Shown here piece after piece: positions 1 through 9,299 of a stretch of DNA of 52,943 nt. This DNA comes from Thiotrichales bacterium (GTDB taxonomy: Bacteria; Pseudomonadota; Gammaproteobacteria; Francisellales; CACEW01): the NCBI GenBank assembly GCA_947478175.1, contig CANJUQ010000012.1:1-52943 (forward strand). Reading direction: 5' to 3'. Numbering within the stretch: position 1 is the stretch's first letter; the number at the start of each line of letters is the position of its first letter. The position numbers were made by a program, and so were the translations under genes. A model generated the notes under the pieces. That model ran no database searches, had not been told where the DNA came from, and worked only from the letters and a program-made list of their open reading frames with translations.

Positions 1-129
1 CTCAGAATAAAGTCTCATCGATCTGATATTTGGAGAGAAAGAAAAGCATGATATTTCTTTTTGTTTAAATTTTAAATAATGTATTTAATTTTAATTTCGA
101 GAGACATAAGAATGATGAAGGGGTAGATC

Positions 130-180
130 TATGTGTCTGCCCTCTGTTAGTGCCTCGTGAATGTTGAGGGCGGACACATA
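130..180. repeat. Imperfect inverted repeat (palindrome family)
   Basis: Arms 130-144 and 166-180 are complementary over 15 bp with one wobble-type mismatch (TATGTGTCTGCCCTC against GAGGGCGGACACATA), with a 21-nt loop. The GGGCGGACACA core recurs at 308-318, so this hairpin and the one at 308-331 bracket the tandem array between them. Confidence 0.6.
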
Positions 181-198
181 TAAAAAAGAGGGTGAATG

Positions 199-316
199 AT
201 GGGATGTAAGAGGGCGCACAATGGGATGAATAAGAGGGTGGACAATGGGATGAATAAGAGGGTGGACAATGGGATGAATAAGAGGGTGGACAATGGGATG
301 AATAAGAGGGCGGACA
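199..316. repeat. 24-bp tandem repeat array
   Basis: Four copies of a 24-bp unit occupy 221-244, 245-268, 269-292 and 293-316. The unit starts ATGGGATGAATAAGAGGG and ends TGGACA; the last copy ends CGGACA instead. A degenerate 22-bp copy precedes them at 199-220. The near-perfect identity of the central copies suggests recent expansion. The array ends exactly where the GGGCGGAC arm of the next hairpin begins. Confidence 0.9.
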
Positions 317-331
317 CACAGGTCCGCCCCT
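308..331. repeat. GGGCGGAC palindrome
   Basis: Perfect 8-bp arms GGGCGGAC (308-315) and GTCCGCCC (322-329), 6-nt loop, followed by CTAC. This has the same form as the elements in aceF (27447-27489) and after lpd (29957-29984). Confidence 0.65.
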
Positions 332-567
332 ACGCGAAACATCCTCATAAGCCCTGCCATTATTGAGATTAAGATGCGTTTACCCTGGAGACGACGTACC
401 TTATCAGTCTTATATGAAAATTTTGTTATCTCGTAGTGTTAGTGATCTTAGAAAATCGGGCTAAGCCTGAATCATAAAAGCTCGAATCACCCCCTATCCT
501 CCAGCCCAAAGCCCGTTAAAATGCGCGCCGAATTTTGAATCTTAGTTTTGGTTAGTTGGGTATTTTT

Positions 568-1689
568 GTGAAAAAGAAATTTTTTGTTTTGATTTTAATT
601 TTATTTATTATTTTTTTATTGGGTCTTGGAGTTTGGTTTTGGACTAAACCCCCAAGCCAATTTCATAAAATTAATCCTGTGATAGTCAGTGCCGTACAGG
701 CCAAAATTCAGCCCATGCCCATTGTGATCCAAACTTTGGGGTCTATAGAGCCCGAACAGTCTGTCGTTATTTTGCCTCAGGCAACCGGTCAGATTACTGA
801 GATTAATTTCCAAGAAGGTCAGACTGTCAAAAAAGGCCAGTTACTCATGGTCATTGATCCCTCAGAAATGCAAATTAATCTCGATCGCATGAAAGCAGTT
901 TTAGCCAGGGACCAAGCCCAGTCAGAAACTTTGTCAGCGGATGCGGATCGGTTTTCTAAGTTAGTTAAACAGGGTTATGTTTCAGAACAGCAATATGAAC
1001 AAGCGATGGCGGCTAATCAGGCTCAACAAGCGCTAGTCATGTCAGACCAAGAACAAGTCAAAGAAGCGCAGACCCAGTTGGGCTATACCCAAATTACAGC
1101 GCCCATTAATGGCCAGACGGGCAGTCTTAATGTCAAAGTGGGCGATATTGTGACAGCAGGAAGTACGCAGGCTTTATTTACGATTAATCAATTAGAGACT
1201 GTTTTAGTTGATTTTAGCGTGCCTCAGAGTCAGCTAGAAATGGTTAGAAAATATGAGCAAAAAAAGAGCTTGAGTGTTCAATTATTTTCCCAACCAGGCC
1301 AAGATAAAAATCCCTTGATTGGAACACTAGATTTTATTGATAACACAGTGAACCCAGAAACAGGGACGGTCGCTTTAAAAGCGGAATTAAAAAATCCAGG
1401 AGAAAATCTCTGGCCAGGACAGACCATGAAAGTGAGACTGGTTTTGGCTGTACAACCTAAAGCCATTGTGATTCCCAGCAGTGCTATTCAGATTGATCAG
1501 CAGGGTCAGTTTATTTTTATAGATCAAGATCACAGAGCAAAGATTATTCGAGTGACAGTCGATCGGGAATTAGATCATTGGGCTGTGATTAGCAAAGGCT
1601 TATCTGGGAACGAAAAAATATTGACGGTGATTCCGCCAAATTTGAGAGATGGGTCGCCGATTAAAATTAGTCCGGTGAACCCAACATGA
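568..1689 (+). CDS. RND efflux periplasmic adaptor (MFP/HlyD type)
   Basis: Membrane fusion protein that links an inner-membrane RND pump to an outer-membrane channel. From the GTG at 568 the protein is 373 residues: a lysine-rich N-terminus, one membrane anchor at about residues 5-25, a split biotinyl-lipoyl domain (GQITEINFQEGQTVKKGQLL), a coiled-coil hairpin (about 100-165), then beta-barrel and membrane-proximal domains. An upstream TTG at 556 adds four residues; neither start has a clear Shine-Dalgarno, and GTG gives the more typical MKKKFF signal anchor. It overlaps the pump gene by 4 bp, so the two are translationally coupled. Sequence style is closest to MdtA. No outer-membrane factor is nearby. 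Confidence 0.88.
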   Translation: MKKKFFVLILILFIIFLLGLGVWFWTKPPSQFHKINPVIVSAVQAKIQPMPIVIQTLGSIEPEQSVVILPQATGQITEINFQEGQTVKKGQLLMVIDPSEMQINLDRMKAVLARDQAQSETLSADADRFSKLVKQGYVSEQQYEQAMAANQAQQALVMSDQEQVKEAQTQLGYTQITAPINGQTGSLNVKVGDIVTAGSTQALFTINQLETVLVDFSVPQSQLEMVRKYEQKKSLSVQLFSQPGQDKNPLIGTLDFIDNTVNPETGTVALKAELKNPGENLWPGQTMKVRLVLAVQPKAIVIPSSAIQIDQQGQFIFIDQDHRAKIIRVTVDRELDHWAVISKGLSGNEKILTVIPPNLRDGSPIKISPVNPT

Positions 1690-4600
1690 ATTTTTCTAAA
1701 ATCTTTATTGAACGCCCTGTTGCAACATTGGCTTTAACGTTTGCATTTATTTTATTTGGCTGGATTGCGTATTGTTTTCTGCCCGTCAGTGAGCTTCCCA
1801 ATATTAATTTTGCGACGATTACGGTCAGTGCCAGTTTGCCGGGAGCCGATCCTGAGACCATGGCCAGTGCTGTTGCGACGCCTTTAGAAAAACAATTTAG
1901 TGCGATTGCAGGTTTGGACTCCATGAGTTCAACGAACACACTGGGTCAGACGGCTATTACTTTACAGTTTGATCTCAATCGAAATATCGATAGTGCTGCG
2001 CAAGATGTTCAAAGTGCGATTTCCCAAGCAGCGCATTCGCTGCCTTCTGAGATGACCAGTTTGCCGACGATGCGTAAAGTGAATCCAGCGGCGAGCCCTG
2101 TTTTGTATCTAGCTTTGACGGCGGATCATTTGCCTTTGTCGACTTTGGATGAATTCGCAGAAACGCGAATTGGAGAGAGAGTGTCGATGGTTTCTGGCGT
2201 GGCCCAAGTAGTCGTCATGGGTTCACAACAATATGCAGTTCGAATCCATTTTAATCTTCAGGCGCTTATGGCCCGAGGCATGGATATCAATGATGCGATT
2301 GCTGATATTCAAAATATTAATACCCATCAGCCCGCAGGGACTTTATTGACGCCAATTAAAAATTATTTATTGCAGGTTGATGGCCAATTAGATAATGCCC
2401 AAGCGTTTAATAAAGCCATTATTGCCTATAAAGACGGCATGCCTATTCGACTTCAAGATATTGCAACGGTGGAAGATGGTGTCGTCAATGACCAGCAGAG
2501 TACTTGGTTAAATCAACAGCGATCTATTGTTTTGGCGATTCAAGCGCAGCCGGATGCCAATGTAATTTCTGTGATAGACGGTGTAAAAAAAATATTGCCT
2601 GAATTGACAAAGACCTTACCAGGCGGGGCGCATCTGAATATCTTTTATGATCGATCTGTTTTTATTCATGCTGAGATCACGAGTGTCAAAATTGCTTTGT
2701 TACTGGCCATATTATTTGTCTCCGGGGTGCTTTTATTATTTTTAGGCAATATTCGAGCGACTTTGATTGCCATTTTAGTTTTGCCAGTGTCTTTGATTGG
2801 AACGTTTGGCGTGATGTATTTATTAGGAAATAGCATTGATAGCTTGTCTTTAATGGCTATGGTCTTGGCAGTTGGCTTTGTGGTCGATGATGCCATTGTG
2901 GTGATTGAGAATATTTCGCGCTATCTCGAAAAAGGCTATGGAAAATTCGAAGCAGCGTTGAAGGGAAGCCAGGAAATTTGTTTTACGATTATTTCCATGA
3001 CGCTGTCTTTGGTCGCTGTGTTTTTACCGATTTTATTTATGACGGGTTTAATCGGTCGATTATTTAATGAATTCGCTGTCGTCGTTGCCACGTCTATTTT
3101 AATTTCTGGATTAATTTCTTTGACGCTGACGCCCATGCTATGCAGTCGATTATTAAAATCTAAATCAAAATCTAAAAATTTATTTCCCTGGTTTGAAAAT
3201 TTTTTTATGAAAACCCGTTTGTATTACGAACAAAGTTTAAGAATGGTTTTAACTTATCGACGTTGGGTTTTAATCGGCACTGGGATTTTAATTATTCTGA
3301 CAGGAGTTTTATTCGGAGTGGTTAATAAGGGCTTTATTCCCAGAGAAGACGTAGGGGTTTTATTTGGCAATGTTCAAGTGCCTACGGGGGTGCCTTATGA
3401 AGTTTTTCTACAACGTCAGCAGGCAATGGTGGCTGTTATTTTGGAAGATCCGAATATTGAATCCTTAGTTTCCAGTGTGGGTGGGTCTAATAATGGCCGA
3501 GCTAAAAATAATGAAGGCCAATTATTGATTAATTTAAAACCCGAGAATCAAAGAGATCTCACGGCTGATCAAGTAATTCAAGAGCTTCGCATTAAATTAT
3601 TAATGGTTCCGGGGATTTCAATATTTTTAACTAATCCTCCAGCCATTCATGCAGGTGGAGCTATTAGCAAAAGTACTTATCAGTTTGTTTTGCAGGGAAC
3701 TGATTGGAATGATTTAGAAAAACAGGCGCCAATCTTAGAACAGGCCATGGAAAAATTACCGGGTGTTCAAGATGTTTCGTCTGATCTGGAAATTACGAAT
3801 CCATCCATTTATTTACATATTTTGCGTAGCAAAACAGCGAGTCTTGGGATAACACCGGTTCAGATAGAAACCAGTTTGTATAACGCTTATGGGCAACGAG
3901 AAATCAGTACGATTTATACGCCAACGGATGAATATGAAGTCATTGCAGATGTCATGCCAGAATTTCGGACAGATCCGAATGTGCTGAATAATTTTTATCT
4001 GCGCAGCAGTTCTGGAGGCATGGTGCCTTTGAATGCCGTTGTTCAGATGTCCCAGACGGCTTCGCCTATTTCGATGAATCATTATGATCAGTTACCGTCA
4101 GTCATTCTGTCTTTTAATTTAGCGCCGGGGGCTTCATTAGGAGCAGTGAGTACAGAAATCTCACAGACAGCTAAAAAAATATTGCCAGAAAATCTGTCGG
4201 GTCGTTTTATTGGGTCCGCTCAGGCGTTTCAAGATTCAATGCATAGTTTGTCTTGGTTGTTAATAATTACGATTGTCATAATTTATTTAATTCTGGCCAT
4301 TTTGTATGAACATTTTGGGCATCCGCTTACTATTTTAACGGCTTTGCCGTTGGCGGGATTTGGGGCGTTATTGATGTTATTAATTTTTCATAAAGAGTTA
4401 GATATCTTTAGTTTTGTAGGCATTATTTTATTAGTTGGCTTAGTTAAGAAAAACGGCATCATGATGGTTGATTTTGCCTTAGAAGCTAAAAGAAAATTAA
4501 ATTTAAATGCTCAAGAGGCCATTGTTCAAGCCTGTGTGATTCGTTTTCGACCCATCATGATGACGACGATGGCGGCCATCATGGCTGCAATTCCGATGGC

Positions 4601-4751
4601 GACAGGATTAGGTGCTGGGGGTGAAACTAGACAAGCAATGGGAATAGCCGTGGTGGGTGGGTTAATATTTTCGCAATTATTGACCCTGTATGTGACACCC
4701 GTTTTTTATGTCTATATGGAGCAGTGGGTGGGATTTTTTCGAAAAAATTAA
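1686..4751 (+). CDS. RND-family efflux pump permease (MdtB/MdtC/AcrB-like)
   Basis: Proton-driven inner-membrane efflux transporter of 1021 residues, normal length for HAE-1 pumps. Visible features are the N-terminal helix with FIERPVATLALT, the porter signature SLPGADPETMASAVATPLE, the TM4 proton-relay motif VGFVVDDAIVVIENISRY with the paired aspartates, and the C-terminal TM block LVGLVKKNGIMMVDFALEA. Two sets of TM helices flank two large periplasmic loops. The porter signature resembles MdtB/MdtC more than AcrB, but only one pump gene is present, so substrate cannot be assigned. The start overlaps the adaptor stop (ATGA). Confidence 0.93.
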   Translation: MNFSKIFIERPVATLALTFAFILFGWIAYCFLPVSELPNINFATITVSASLPGADPETMASAVATPLEKQFSAIAGLDSMSSTNTLGQTAITLQFDLNRNIDSAAQDVQSAISQAAHSLPSEMTSLPTMRKVNPAASPVLYLALTADHLPLSTLDEFAETRIGERVSMVSGVAQVVVMGSQQYAVRIHFNLQALMARGMDINDAIADIQNINTHQPAGTLLTPIKNYLLQVDGQLDNAQAFNKAIIAYKDGMPIRLQDIATVEDGVVNDQQSTWLNQQRSIVLAIQAQPDANVISVIDGVKKILPELTKTLPGGAHLNIFYDRSVFIHAEITSVKIALLLAILFVSGVLLLFLGNIRATLIAILVLPVSLIGTFGVMYLLGNSIDSLSLMAMVLAVGFVVDDAIVVIENISRYLEKGYGKFEAALKGSQEICFTIISMTLSLVAVFLPILFMTGLIGRLFNEFAVVVATSILISGLISLTLTPMLCSRLLKSKSKSKNLFPWFENFFMKTRLYYEQSLRMVLTYRRWVLIGTGILIILTGVLFGVVNKGFIPREDVGVLFGNVQVPTGVPYEVFLQRQQAMVAVILEDPNIESLVSSVGGSNNGRAKNNEGQLLINLKPENQRDLTADQVIQELRIKLLMVPGISIFLTNPPAIHAGGAISKSTYQFVLQGTDWNDLEKQAPILEQAMEKLPGVQDVSSDLEITNPSIYLHILRSKTASLGITPVQIETSLYNAYGQREISTIYTPTDEYEVIADVMPEFRTDPNVLNNFYLRSSSGGMVPLNAVVQMSQTASPISMNHYDQLPSVILSFNLAPGASLGAVSTEISQTAKKILPENLSGRFIGSAQAFQDSMHSLSWLLIITIVIIYLILAILYEHFGHPLTILTALPLAGFGALLMLLIFHKELDIFSFVGIILLVGLVKKNGIMMVDFALEAKRKLNLNAQEAIVQACVIRFRPIMMTTMAAIMAAIPMATGLGAGGETRQAMGIAVVGGLIFSQLLTLYVTPVFYVYMEQWVGFFRKN

Positions 4752-4802
4752 TCAATGCCAAATTTCTTTGCAATCTTTATGACGGACGTGTTTCAATAAT
4801 AA

Positions 4803-4874
4803 CTCAATGCCGCCAATGCCTTGAAAGGACTTACCCCTAATGAGTACACTCGCCGCCTACTTCAGGTCGCCTGA
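4803..4874 (+). pseudogene. Possible IS3-family transposase C-terminal remnant
   Basis: The frame beginning CTC at 4803 reads LNAANALKGLTPNEYTRRL and ends at TGA 4872-4874. The string LxGLTPNEY close to a stop resembles the last residues of IS3-family OrfB integrases. Two stop codons lie immediately upstream in the same frame, so only this tail survives. The call rests on about a dozen residues and is tentative. Confidence 0.35.
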
Positions 4875-4904
4875 CCGTCTCATATGTTATGAACCCATAC
4901 AATC

Positions 4905-4937
4905 ATTAAACCCGTCCTGTCATTTGGCGGGTTAAAT
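4905..4937. terminator. Candidate hairpin upstream of pssA
   Basis: ATTAAACCCGTC (4905-4916) pairs with GGCGGGTTAAAT (4926-4937) with one mismatch and one G-T pair. The T-rich tail is short and interrupted. It could terminate leftover transcription from the efflux operon just before the pssA promoter. Confidence 0.35.
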
Positions 4938-4955
4938 TTGTAGAATCCGCGCCCC
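4917..4955 (+). promoter_or_regulatory. pssA promoter with GC-rich discriminator
   Basis: CTGTCA (4917-4922), 18-bp spacer, TAGAAT (4941-4946), then CCGCGCCCC. The -35 is weak, but the -10 plus GC-rich discriminator matches the pattern seen at the tRNA, rplU and adk promoters of this window. Confidence 0.5.
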
Positions 4956-4996
4956 AAAATTTAATTGACTAACTTAATTTAACTGGCGAGGGATTC

Positions 4997-5872
4997 ATGA
5001 ATCTAGAGAATCAAAATAAAGCCCAAGAGACTGAAGAGTCTGTCATGGCTGAAGAAAATGAAATAGTAATAAAACGCCGTCGAGGGATTTATATCCTGCC
5101 CAATTTATTTACTTTGGCTGCTTTGTTTTCTGGTTTTTATGCCGTGATTGCAGCGATGAATAGCTCTTTCACGATTGCGAGTGTGGCTATTTTTATAGCC
5201 ATGATTTTAGATTGCTTAGATGGCCGGGTGGCAAGATTAATCAATGCTCAGAGCGCTTTTGGCGCTGAGTTAGATTCTCTGTCAGATATTGTCTGTTTTG
5301 GTGTAGCGCCGGCTTTAATGATTTATCGATTGGATATTGGTTTTTTGCAAAATACAGATATTCACTTAGGAAAAATGGCTTGGCTTTGTAGTTTTATCTA
5401 TATGGCTTGCGTGGCTTTAAGACTGGCACGATTCAATATTCAGACAGACGAAGAGCCGACGCCGTTTTCTAAACGTTATTTTTCAGGATTACCCTGCCCA
5501 GCTCCCGCGGGATTTCTAGCAGGGTTAGTTTGGCTGTCAGATAGCTATGGCTGGGCGTCTTTGCCGATGGCCATTATTTTTTGTGGATTGTTAGTGATTC
5601 TGGCTGCTTTGCAGATTAGTAATCTGCGTTACAGAAGTTTTAAAGATATTGATTTAAATGCCCGCGTTCGATTTGCTGCCATGGTTATTATTTTGGTGGC
5701 AATCGTTTTGATTTCTTGGCAGCCCCCTGAAATCTTGTGTCTAATCTTTTTGGTTTATTGTTTTTCGGGGCCGTTTGGATGGATCTGGAGAGCTAGTTTT
5801 AATACGGAGTTTAAAATGGGGCTCAAAGCCAGTCTTAAAACAGGGCTTAAAAAAATTAAAATTATTAAATAA
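4997..5872 (+). CDS. pssA: CDP-diacylglycerol--serine O-phosphatidyltransferase
   Basis: Integral membrane enzyme that joins CDP-diacylglycerol and serine to give phosphatidylserine, the precursor of phosphatidylethanolamine. The CDP-alcohol phosphotransferase signature is complete at about residues 76-103: D-G-R-V-A-R, then G, D, D with the expected spacing (DGRVARLI...FGAELDSLSD). The rest is a series of hydrophobic helices. An acidic, non-membrane N-terminus of about 30 residues precedes the first helix and a Lys-rich tail ends the protein. The ATG at 4997 follows GCGAGGG; an internal ATG at 5045 (MAEENE) is possible. This is the PssA type with membrane helices, not the phospholipase-D-like E. 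coli type. Confidence 0.9.
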   Translation: MNLENQNKAQETEESVMAEENEIVIKRRRGIYILPNLFTLAALFSGFYAVIAAMNSSFTIASVAIFIAMILDCLDGRVARLINAQSAFGAELDSLSDIVCFGVAPALMIYRLDIGFLQNTDIHLGKMAWLCSFIYMACVALRLARFNIQTDEEPTPFSKRYFSGLPCPAPAGFLAGLVWLSDSYGWASLPMAIIFCGLLVILAALQISNLRYRSFKDIDLNARVRFAAMVIILVAIVLISWQPPEILCLIFLVYCFSGPFGWIWRASFNTEFKMGLKASLKTGLKKIKIIK

Positions 5873-5916
5873 ATTTAAATAATTAAATTAAATAAAAAAA
5901 ACTAGGTGTCTGATTT

Positions 5917-6432
5917 ATGCCTGATTTTATGCCTGATTTAGATTTTTTTTTAAAACCCATGAAGCTCGAACGGTATGTCTTAAAAAACAAATCTGTTCAG
6001 AGGGCTTTGTATTTTGAAAAAGATTTTGAGTTAACAGGGGGCGGGAAATTATTAATAATTCCCCCACAAGGGTTCTTGGTTTTATTATCTAATGAACGTT
6101 TGCAGCCCAGAGAGGCTATGAGAGAGATGTTGAGAAATATATTTAAATATCTCCAGATCTCGCTGGATTTCTGCACGTTTGCTTGGGTGTGCCCAAGCGG
6201 GCCTACTGTTCAATCTGCAAGATTTTCTGAATCTGCTGAATCTTTTGAATTTTCGGAGCTCTGTGAAATAACAGAACCCCAAAAAATTCTTAGCTTTGGC
6301 GTGAATATCGAGGCAGAATTACTGGTTTTGAAGACGTTAGATTTAAGTCACGTGTTGTTGCAACCCATTTTGAAACGGCAGGTTTTTGAAGATGTTAATC
6401 GATTACTATTTTCGTCCGCTCGCCCTGCATGA
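5917..6432 (+). CDS. holD: DNA polymerase III psi subunit (HolD)
   Basis: Probable psi subunit, which links the clamp loader to chi and single-strand binding protein. The 171-residue protein ends with LSHVLLQPILKRQVFEDVNRLL, matching the psi C-terminal pattern of Leu-rich helix plus P-x-LKR-x-x-W/F. It lies directly upstream of and overlapping rimI, the conserved gammaproteobacterial order, with prfC following as in E. coli. The middle of the protein is divergent, which is usual for psi. The identification leans on position plus the C-terminal motif. Confidence 0.68.
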   Translation: MPDFMPDLDFFLKPMKLERYVLKNKSVQRALYFEKDFELTGGGKLLIIPPQGFLVLLSNERLQPREAMREMLRNIFKYLQISLDFCTFAWVCPSGPTVQSARFSESAESFEFSELCEITEPQKILSFGVNIEAELLVLKTLDLSHVLLQPILKRQVFEDVNRLLFSSARPA

Positions 6433-6853
6433 TTTAGCTTCCATGATGGAACTTGAGCGAGAGGTTTTTTTACTTCCTTGGTCAGTCGGACAAATGAAAG
6501 ATTCGCTTTTAGCCGCGCATTGTCAGGCCTGGGGTTTATATTCTGAGCTCTCTGGAGAGCTGATAGGGTTTGGAATTTTGTCTGTTATTTTTGAGGAAGT
6601 AGAAGTTTTAACTTTGAGTGTGGCGAAGCGCTTTCATAGAAAGGGCTATGGAGAAAATTTATTAAATTTTTTGCTTGAAAAATCTTGTGAAGCTAAAGCT
6701 GAGAAAGTTTTTCTAGAAGTTCCAAAATCTAATCTCCCGGCGATTGGGCTCTATAAAAAATTAAATTTTGAAATTGTTGGCGAACGAGAAAATTACTATG
6801 CAAATCCAGATAACACGCGAGAAGACGCCATTTTGATGCGTTGCCAATTGTAA
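6392..6853 (+). CDS. rimI: Ribosomal protein S18-alanine N-acetyltransferase
   Basis: GNAT-family acetyltransferase that modifies the N-terminal alanine of ribosomal protein S18. The acetyl-CoA binding motif is R-x-x-G-x-G in VAKRFHRKGYGENLLNFLL, followed by FLEVPKSNLPAIGLYKKLNFEIVGERENYY, the highly typical RimI stretch in which the final Tyr region acts as general acid. The start at ATG 6392 lies inside holD (41-bp overlap), so translation is coupled; a TTG two codons upstream is an alternative. Confidence 0.9.
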   Translation: MLIDYYFRPLALHDLASMMELEREVFLLPWSVGQMKDSLLAAHCQAWGLYSELSGELIGFGILSVIFEEVEVLTLSVAKRFHRKGYGENLLNFLLEKSCEAKAEKVFLEVPKSNLPAIGLYKKLNFEIVGERENYYANPDNTREDAILMRCQL

Positions 6854-6928
6854 ATAGTTATACTCGCCGGCTTTTTTAAGCCCTGGTTAAGTTAAATCCC
6901 CCTGATTTTGGAATCGAGAATTAAATTT

Positions 6929-8539
6929 ATGTCTTCTGTTATTCAAGAAATTTCCCGCCGCCGGACATTTGCCATTATTTCTCACCCCGATGCGGGTAAG
7001 ACGACGCTCACTGAAAAGTTTTTACTATTTGGGGGTGCGATTGCTTTGGCGGGGACGGTCAAAGGTAAAAAATCTTCACGGGCGGTGACGTCTGACTGGA
7101 TGGAATTAGAAAGGCAACGGGGAATTTCTGTAACGACTTCGGTCATGCAGTTTCCCTATCAAGATTGCATTGTGAATTTATTAGATACGCCAGGACATGC
7201 GGATTTCTCGGAAGATACTTATAGAACTCTGACAGCGGTTGATTTGGCTCTAATGGTTATTGATGGTGCGAAAGGGGTGGAAGATCGGACTATTAGACTC
7301 ATGGATGTTTGCCGTTTGAGAAATACACCCATTATGACGTTTATTAATAAAATGGATCGAGAGACGAAAGATCCCATGGAATTATTGGATGAAGTCGAAC
7401 GGGTTTTAAAAATAAAATGTGCGCCGGTTGTTTGGCCGATGGGCTGCGGTAAATACTTTCGAGGGATTTATCATTTTGAAAAAGACCAAGTGATTTTATT
7501 TGAGCCAGGCCATGGGGATCGGATTTTTAACTATGAAATAATTCAGGGTTTAAATAATCCGTTGTTAGATCAAAAAATTCCGGAAGATGAAATTGAAGGT
7601 TTTCGCCAAGAGCTTGAATTGATTAAAGGCGCTGCCCATGAGTTTGATCAAAAAAGTTTTCTAGAGGGGAAATTAACCCCTGTTTTTTTTGGGACGGCTT
7701 TAGGTAATTTTGGAATTAAAGAATTATTGGATGATTTTGTTCAGATGGCTCCAGCGCCTTCTCATCGTGAGACTGAGACTCGTGATGTCCAGGCCAATGA
7801 AGAAAAATTTTCAGGATTTGTTTTTAAGATCCAAGCCAACATGGATCCTCAGCATCGAGATCGAATTGCTTTTTTAAGAATCTGTTCAGGGCAATACACA
7901 AAAGGCTTAAAGCTGTTTCAAGTGAGGACAGATAAATTGGCATCAATTAGTAATGCCCTGACTTTTATGGCTGGAGATAGAACTCAAACTGAAGAAGCTT
8001 TTGCTGGAGATATTATTGGTTTGTATAACCATGGGACCATTCAAGTGGGGGATACTTTTACACAGGGTGAAAAATTAAAATTTTCGGGCATACCCTTTTT
8101 TGCGCCGGAATTATTTAGAAGAGTGGTTTTAAAAGACCCACTCAAAATGAAAGCCTTGTTAAAAGGCCTTGTGCAATTATCAGAAGAGGGAGCGACTCAA
8201 GTATTCAGACCCCAAAGAAATAATGATTTGATTTTAGGCGCAGTGGGTATTTTGCAATTTGATGTAGTGGCCTATCGGCTATTACATGAATATGGCGTGA
8301 GTTGTGTGTATGACAATATTCCAGTTTCGACGGCTCGTTGGGTGAGAGTAAAAGATCAGAAAGATCAAAAAGACCCGCAGTCGGCTAAGAAATGGGAAGA
8401 ATTTGAGAAAAAAACATTTGATCACTTAGCGTTAGATGGTGCAGGAAGATGGGTTTATTTAGCGCCTAGTATGGTTAATTTGAATTTAACTCAAGATCGA
8501 TATCCCAGTATTGAATTTTTAGATTCAGTGCCGGTTTGA
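6929..8539 (+). CDS. prfC: Peptide chain release factor 3
   Basis: Translational GTPase that ejects RF1/RF2 from the ribosome after termination. Starting at ATG 6929 ([19 protein letters not shown]) it is 536 residues and aligns with the start of E. coli RF3; a TTG at 6908 would add seven unlikely residues. Motifs: G1 SHPDAGKTT, the RF3 signature [23 protein letters not shown]3 [12 protein letters not shown]4 NKMD. The tail [25 protein letters not shown] is the RF3 C-terminal signature. It stands alone after rimI, about 75 bp downstream. Confidence 0.96.
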   Translation: MSSVIQEISRRRTFAIISHPDAGKTTLTEKFLLFGGAIALAGTVKGKKSSRAVTSDWMELERQRGISVTTSVMQFPYQDCIVNLLDTPGHADFSEDTYRTLTAVDLALMVIDGAKGVEDRTIRLMDVCRLRNTPIMTFINKMDRETKDPMELLDEVERVLKIKCAPVVWPMGCGKYFRGIYHFEKDQVILFEPGHGDRIFNYEIIQGLNNPLLDQKIPEDEIEGFRQELELIKGAAHEFDQKSFLEGKLTPVFFGTALGNFGIKELLDDFVQMAPAPSHRETETRDVQANEEKFSGFVFKIQANMDPQHRDRIAFLRICSGQYTKGLKLFQVRTDKLASISNALTFMAGDRTQTEEAFAGDIIGLYNHGTIQVGDTFTQGEKLKFSGIPFFAPELFRRVVLKDPLKMKALLKGLVQLSEEGATQVFRPQRNNDLILGAVGILQFDVVAYRLLHEYGVSCVYDNIPVSTARWVRVKDQKDQKDPQSAKKWEEFEKKTFDHLALDGAGRWVYLAPSMVNLNLTQDRYPSIEFLDSVPV

Positions 8540-8570
8540 ATTAAATTTGGAATGTGCATAATGCGCGCCT
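8536..8570 (+). promoter_or_regulatory. adk promoter
   Basis: TTGAAT (8536-8541), 15-bp spacer, CATAAT (8557-8562), followed directly by GCGCGCC. The -35 overlaps the prfC stop. The spacer is short, but the discriminator matches the recurrent pattern. Confidence 0.5.
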
Positions 8571-8606
8571 CGAAATAAAGTCGAATAAATTATTAAGGTC
8601 TGTGAT

Positions 8607-9260
8607 ATGAAAATTATTTTGCTAGGACCCCCAGGGGCTGGAAAAGGGACACAAGCACAATTTATAAAAGAAGCTTTGAAGATTCCCCAGATATCAACAG
8701 GCGATATGTTAAGACAGGCCATTGCAGAAGGAAGTACTCTAGGACTTCAAGCCAAATCGATTATGGATTCAGGCGGGTTGGTCCATGATGCTTTGATGAT
8801 TGCTTTAGTCGAAGAGCGTTTATCTAAGCCAGATTGTAAGAACGGGTTTTTATTAGATGGATTCCCCAGAACTTTGCCACAGGCTGAAGCTTTGACTCGG
8901 GATGTAGGTATTGACGTTGTGATAGAAATTAAAGTCAATCCAGAAGAAATCATTGAGAGACTTTCTGGTCGTCGTGTTCATCCAGCGTCAGGTCGGATTT
9001 ATCACCATAGTTTTCATCCGCCCAAAATCGAAGGAAAAGATGATGTGACGGGAGAGGCTTTGATTCAGCGTGAAGATGATAAAGAAGAGACGGTGAGACA
9101 TCGTTTGAATGTCTATCAAAATTTAACCCATCCTTTGGTTCAATATTATTCCCAGCTGGTTCAGTCCAAAAAAACTTCACTGAAATATACTGTGATTAAT
9201 GGCATGAAAGAGGTTCAAGAAGTTAAAGCCAATATATTTCGAGCCTTAGAAATTATTTAA
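8607..9260 (+). CDS. adk: Adenylate kinase
   Basis: Converts ATP plus AMP to two ADP, setting the cellular adenylate balance. The 217-residue protein begins [17 protein letters not shown] (P-loop), followed by the AMP-binding ISTGDMLR and the DGFPRT signature. The LID is the long type without zinc cysteines ([20 protein letters not shown]). Length matches the E. coli enzyme. A promoter and a downstream short hairpin with a T-tract make it an apparent single-gene unit. Confidence 0.97.
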   Translation: MKIILLGPPGAGKGTQAQFIKEALKIPQISTGDMLRQAIAEGSTLGLQAKSIMDSGGLVHDALMIALVEERLSKPDCKNGFLLDGFPRTLPQAEALTRDVGIDVVIEIKVNPEEIIERLSGRRVHPASGRIYHHSFHPPKIEGKDDVTGEALIQREDDKEETVRHRLNVYQNLTHPLVQYYSQLVQSKKTSLKYTVINGMKEVQEVKANIFRALEII

Positions 9261-9280
9261 TAAATTTTTACTGATCAACT

Positions 9281-9299
9281 ACCCTCCGGGTCTTTTTTT
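9281..9299 (+). terminator. Short hairpin and T-tract after adk
   Basis: ACCC-TCC-GGGT (9281-9291) is followed by C and seven T (9293-9299). The stem is only 4 bp, so termination may be partial. It lies within the leader of the next gene and flanking sequences could form a competing pairing (see findings). Confidence 0.45.

Larger units (their letters stand above)
1..555. other. Repeat-rich non-coding region upstream of the RND operon
   Basis: I see no credible gene in these 555 bases. Open frames here are by-products of a tandem repeat (221-316) whose 24-bp period keeps frames open. The stretch also contains two hairpins of the GGGCGRAC palindrome family (130-180 and 308-331), a 19-mer at 369-387 that recurs at 23982-24000 with one mismatch, and a candidate -10 (TAAAAT, 517-522) followed by GCGCGCCG, which could start the efflux operon. 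No good -35 is visible. Confidence 0.6.

Noticed and set aside
181..320. CRISPR array
   Set aside because: Repeats are directly adjacent with no spacers and there are no cas genes.
65..360. Two open frames on the minus strand encoding PPSYSSHC and VHPLIHPI repeats
   Set aside because: They are translations of a 24-bp tandem DNA repeat in two frames; no ribosome binding site, no start context and no non-repeat domain.
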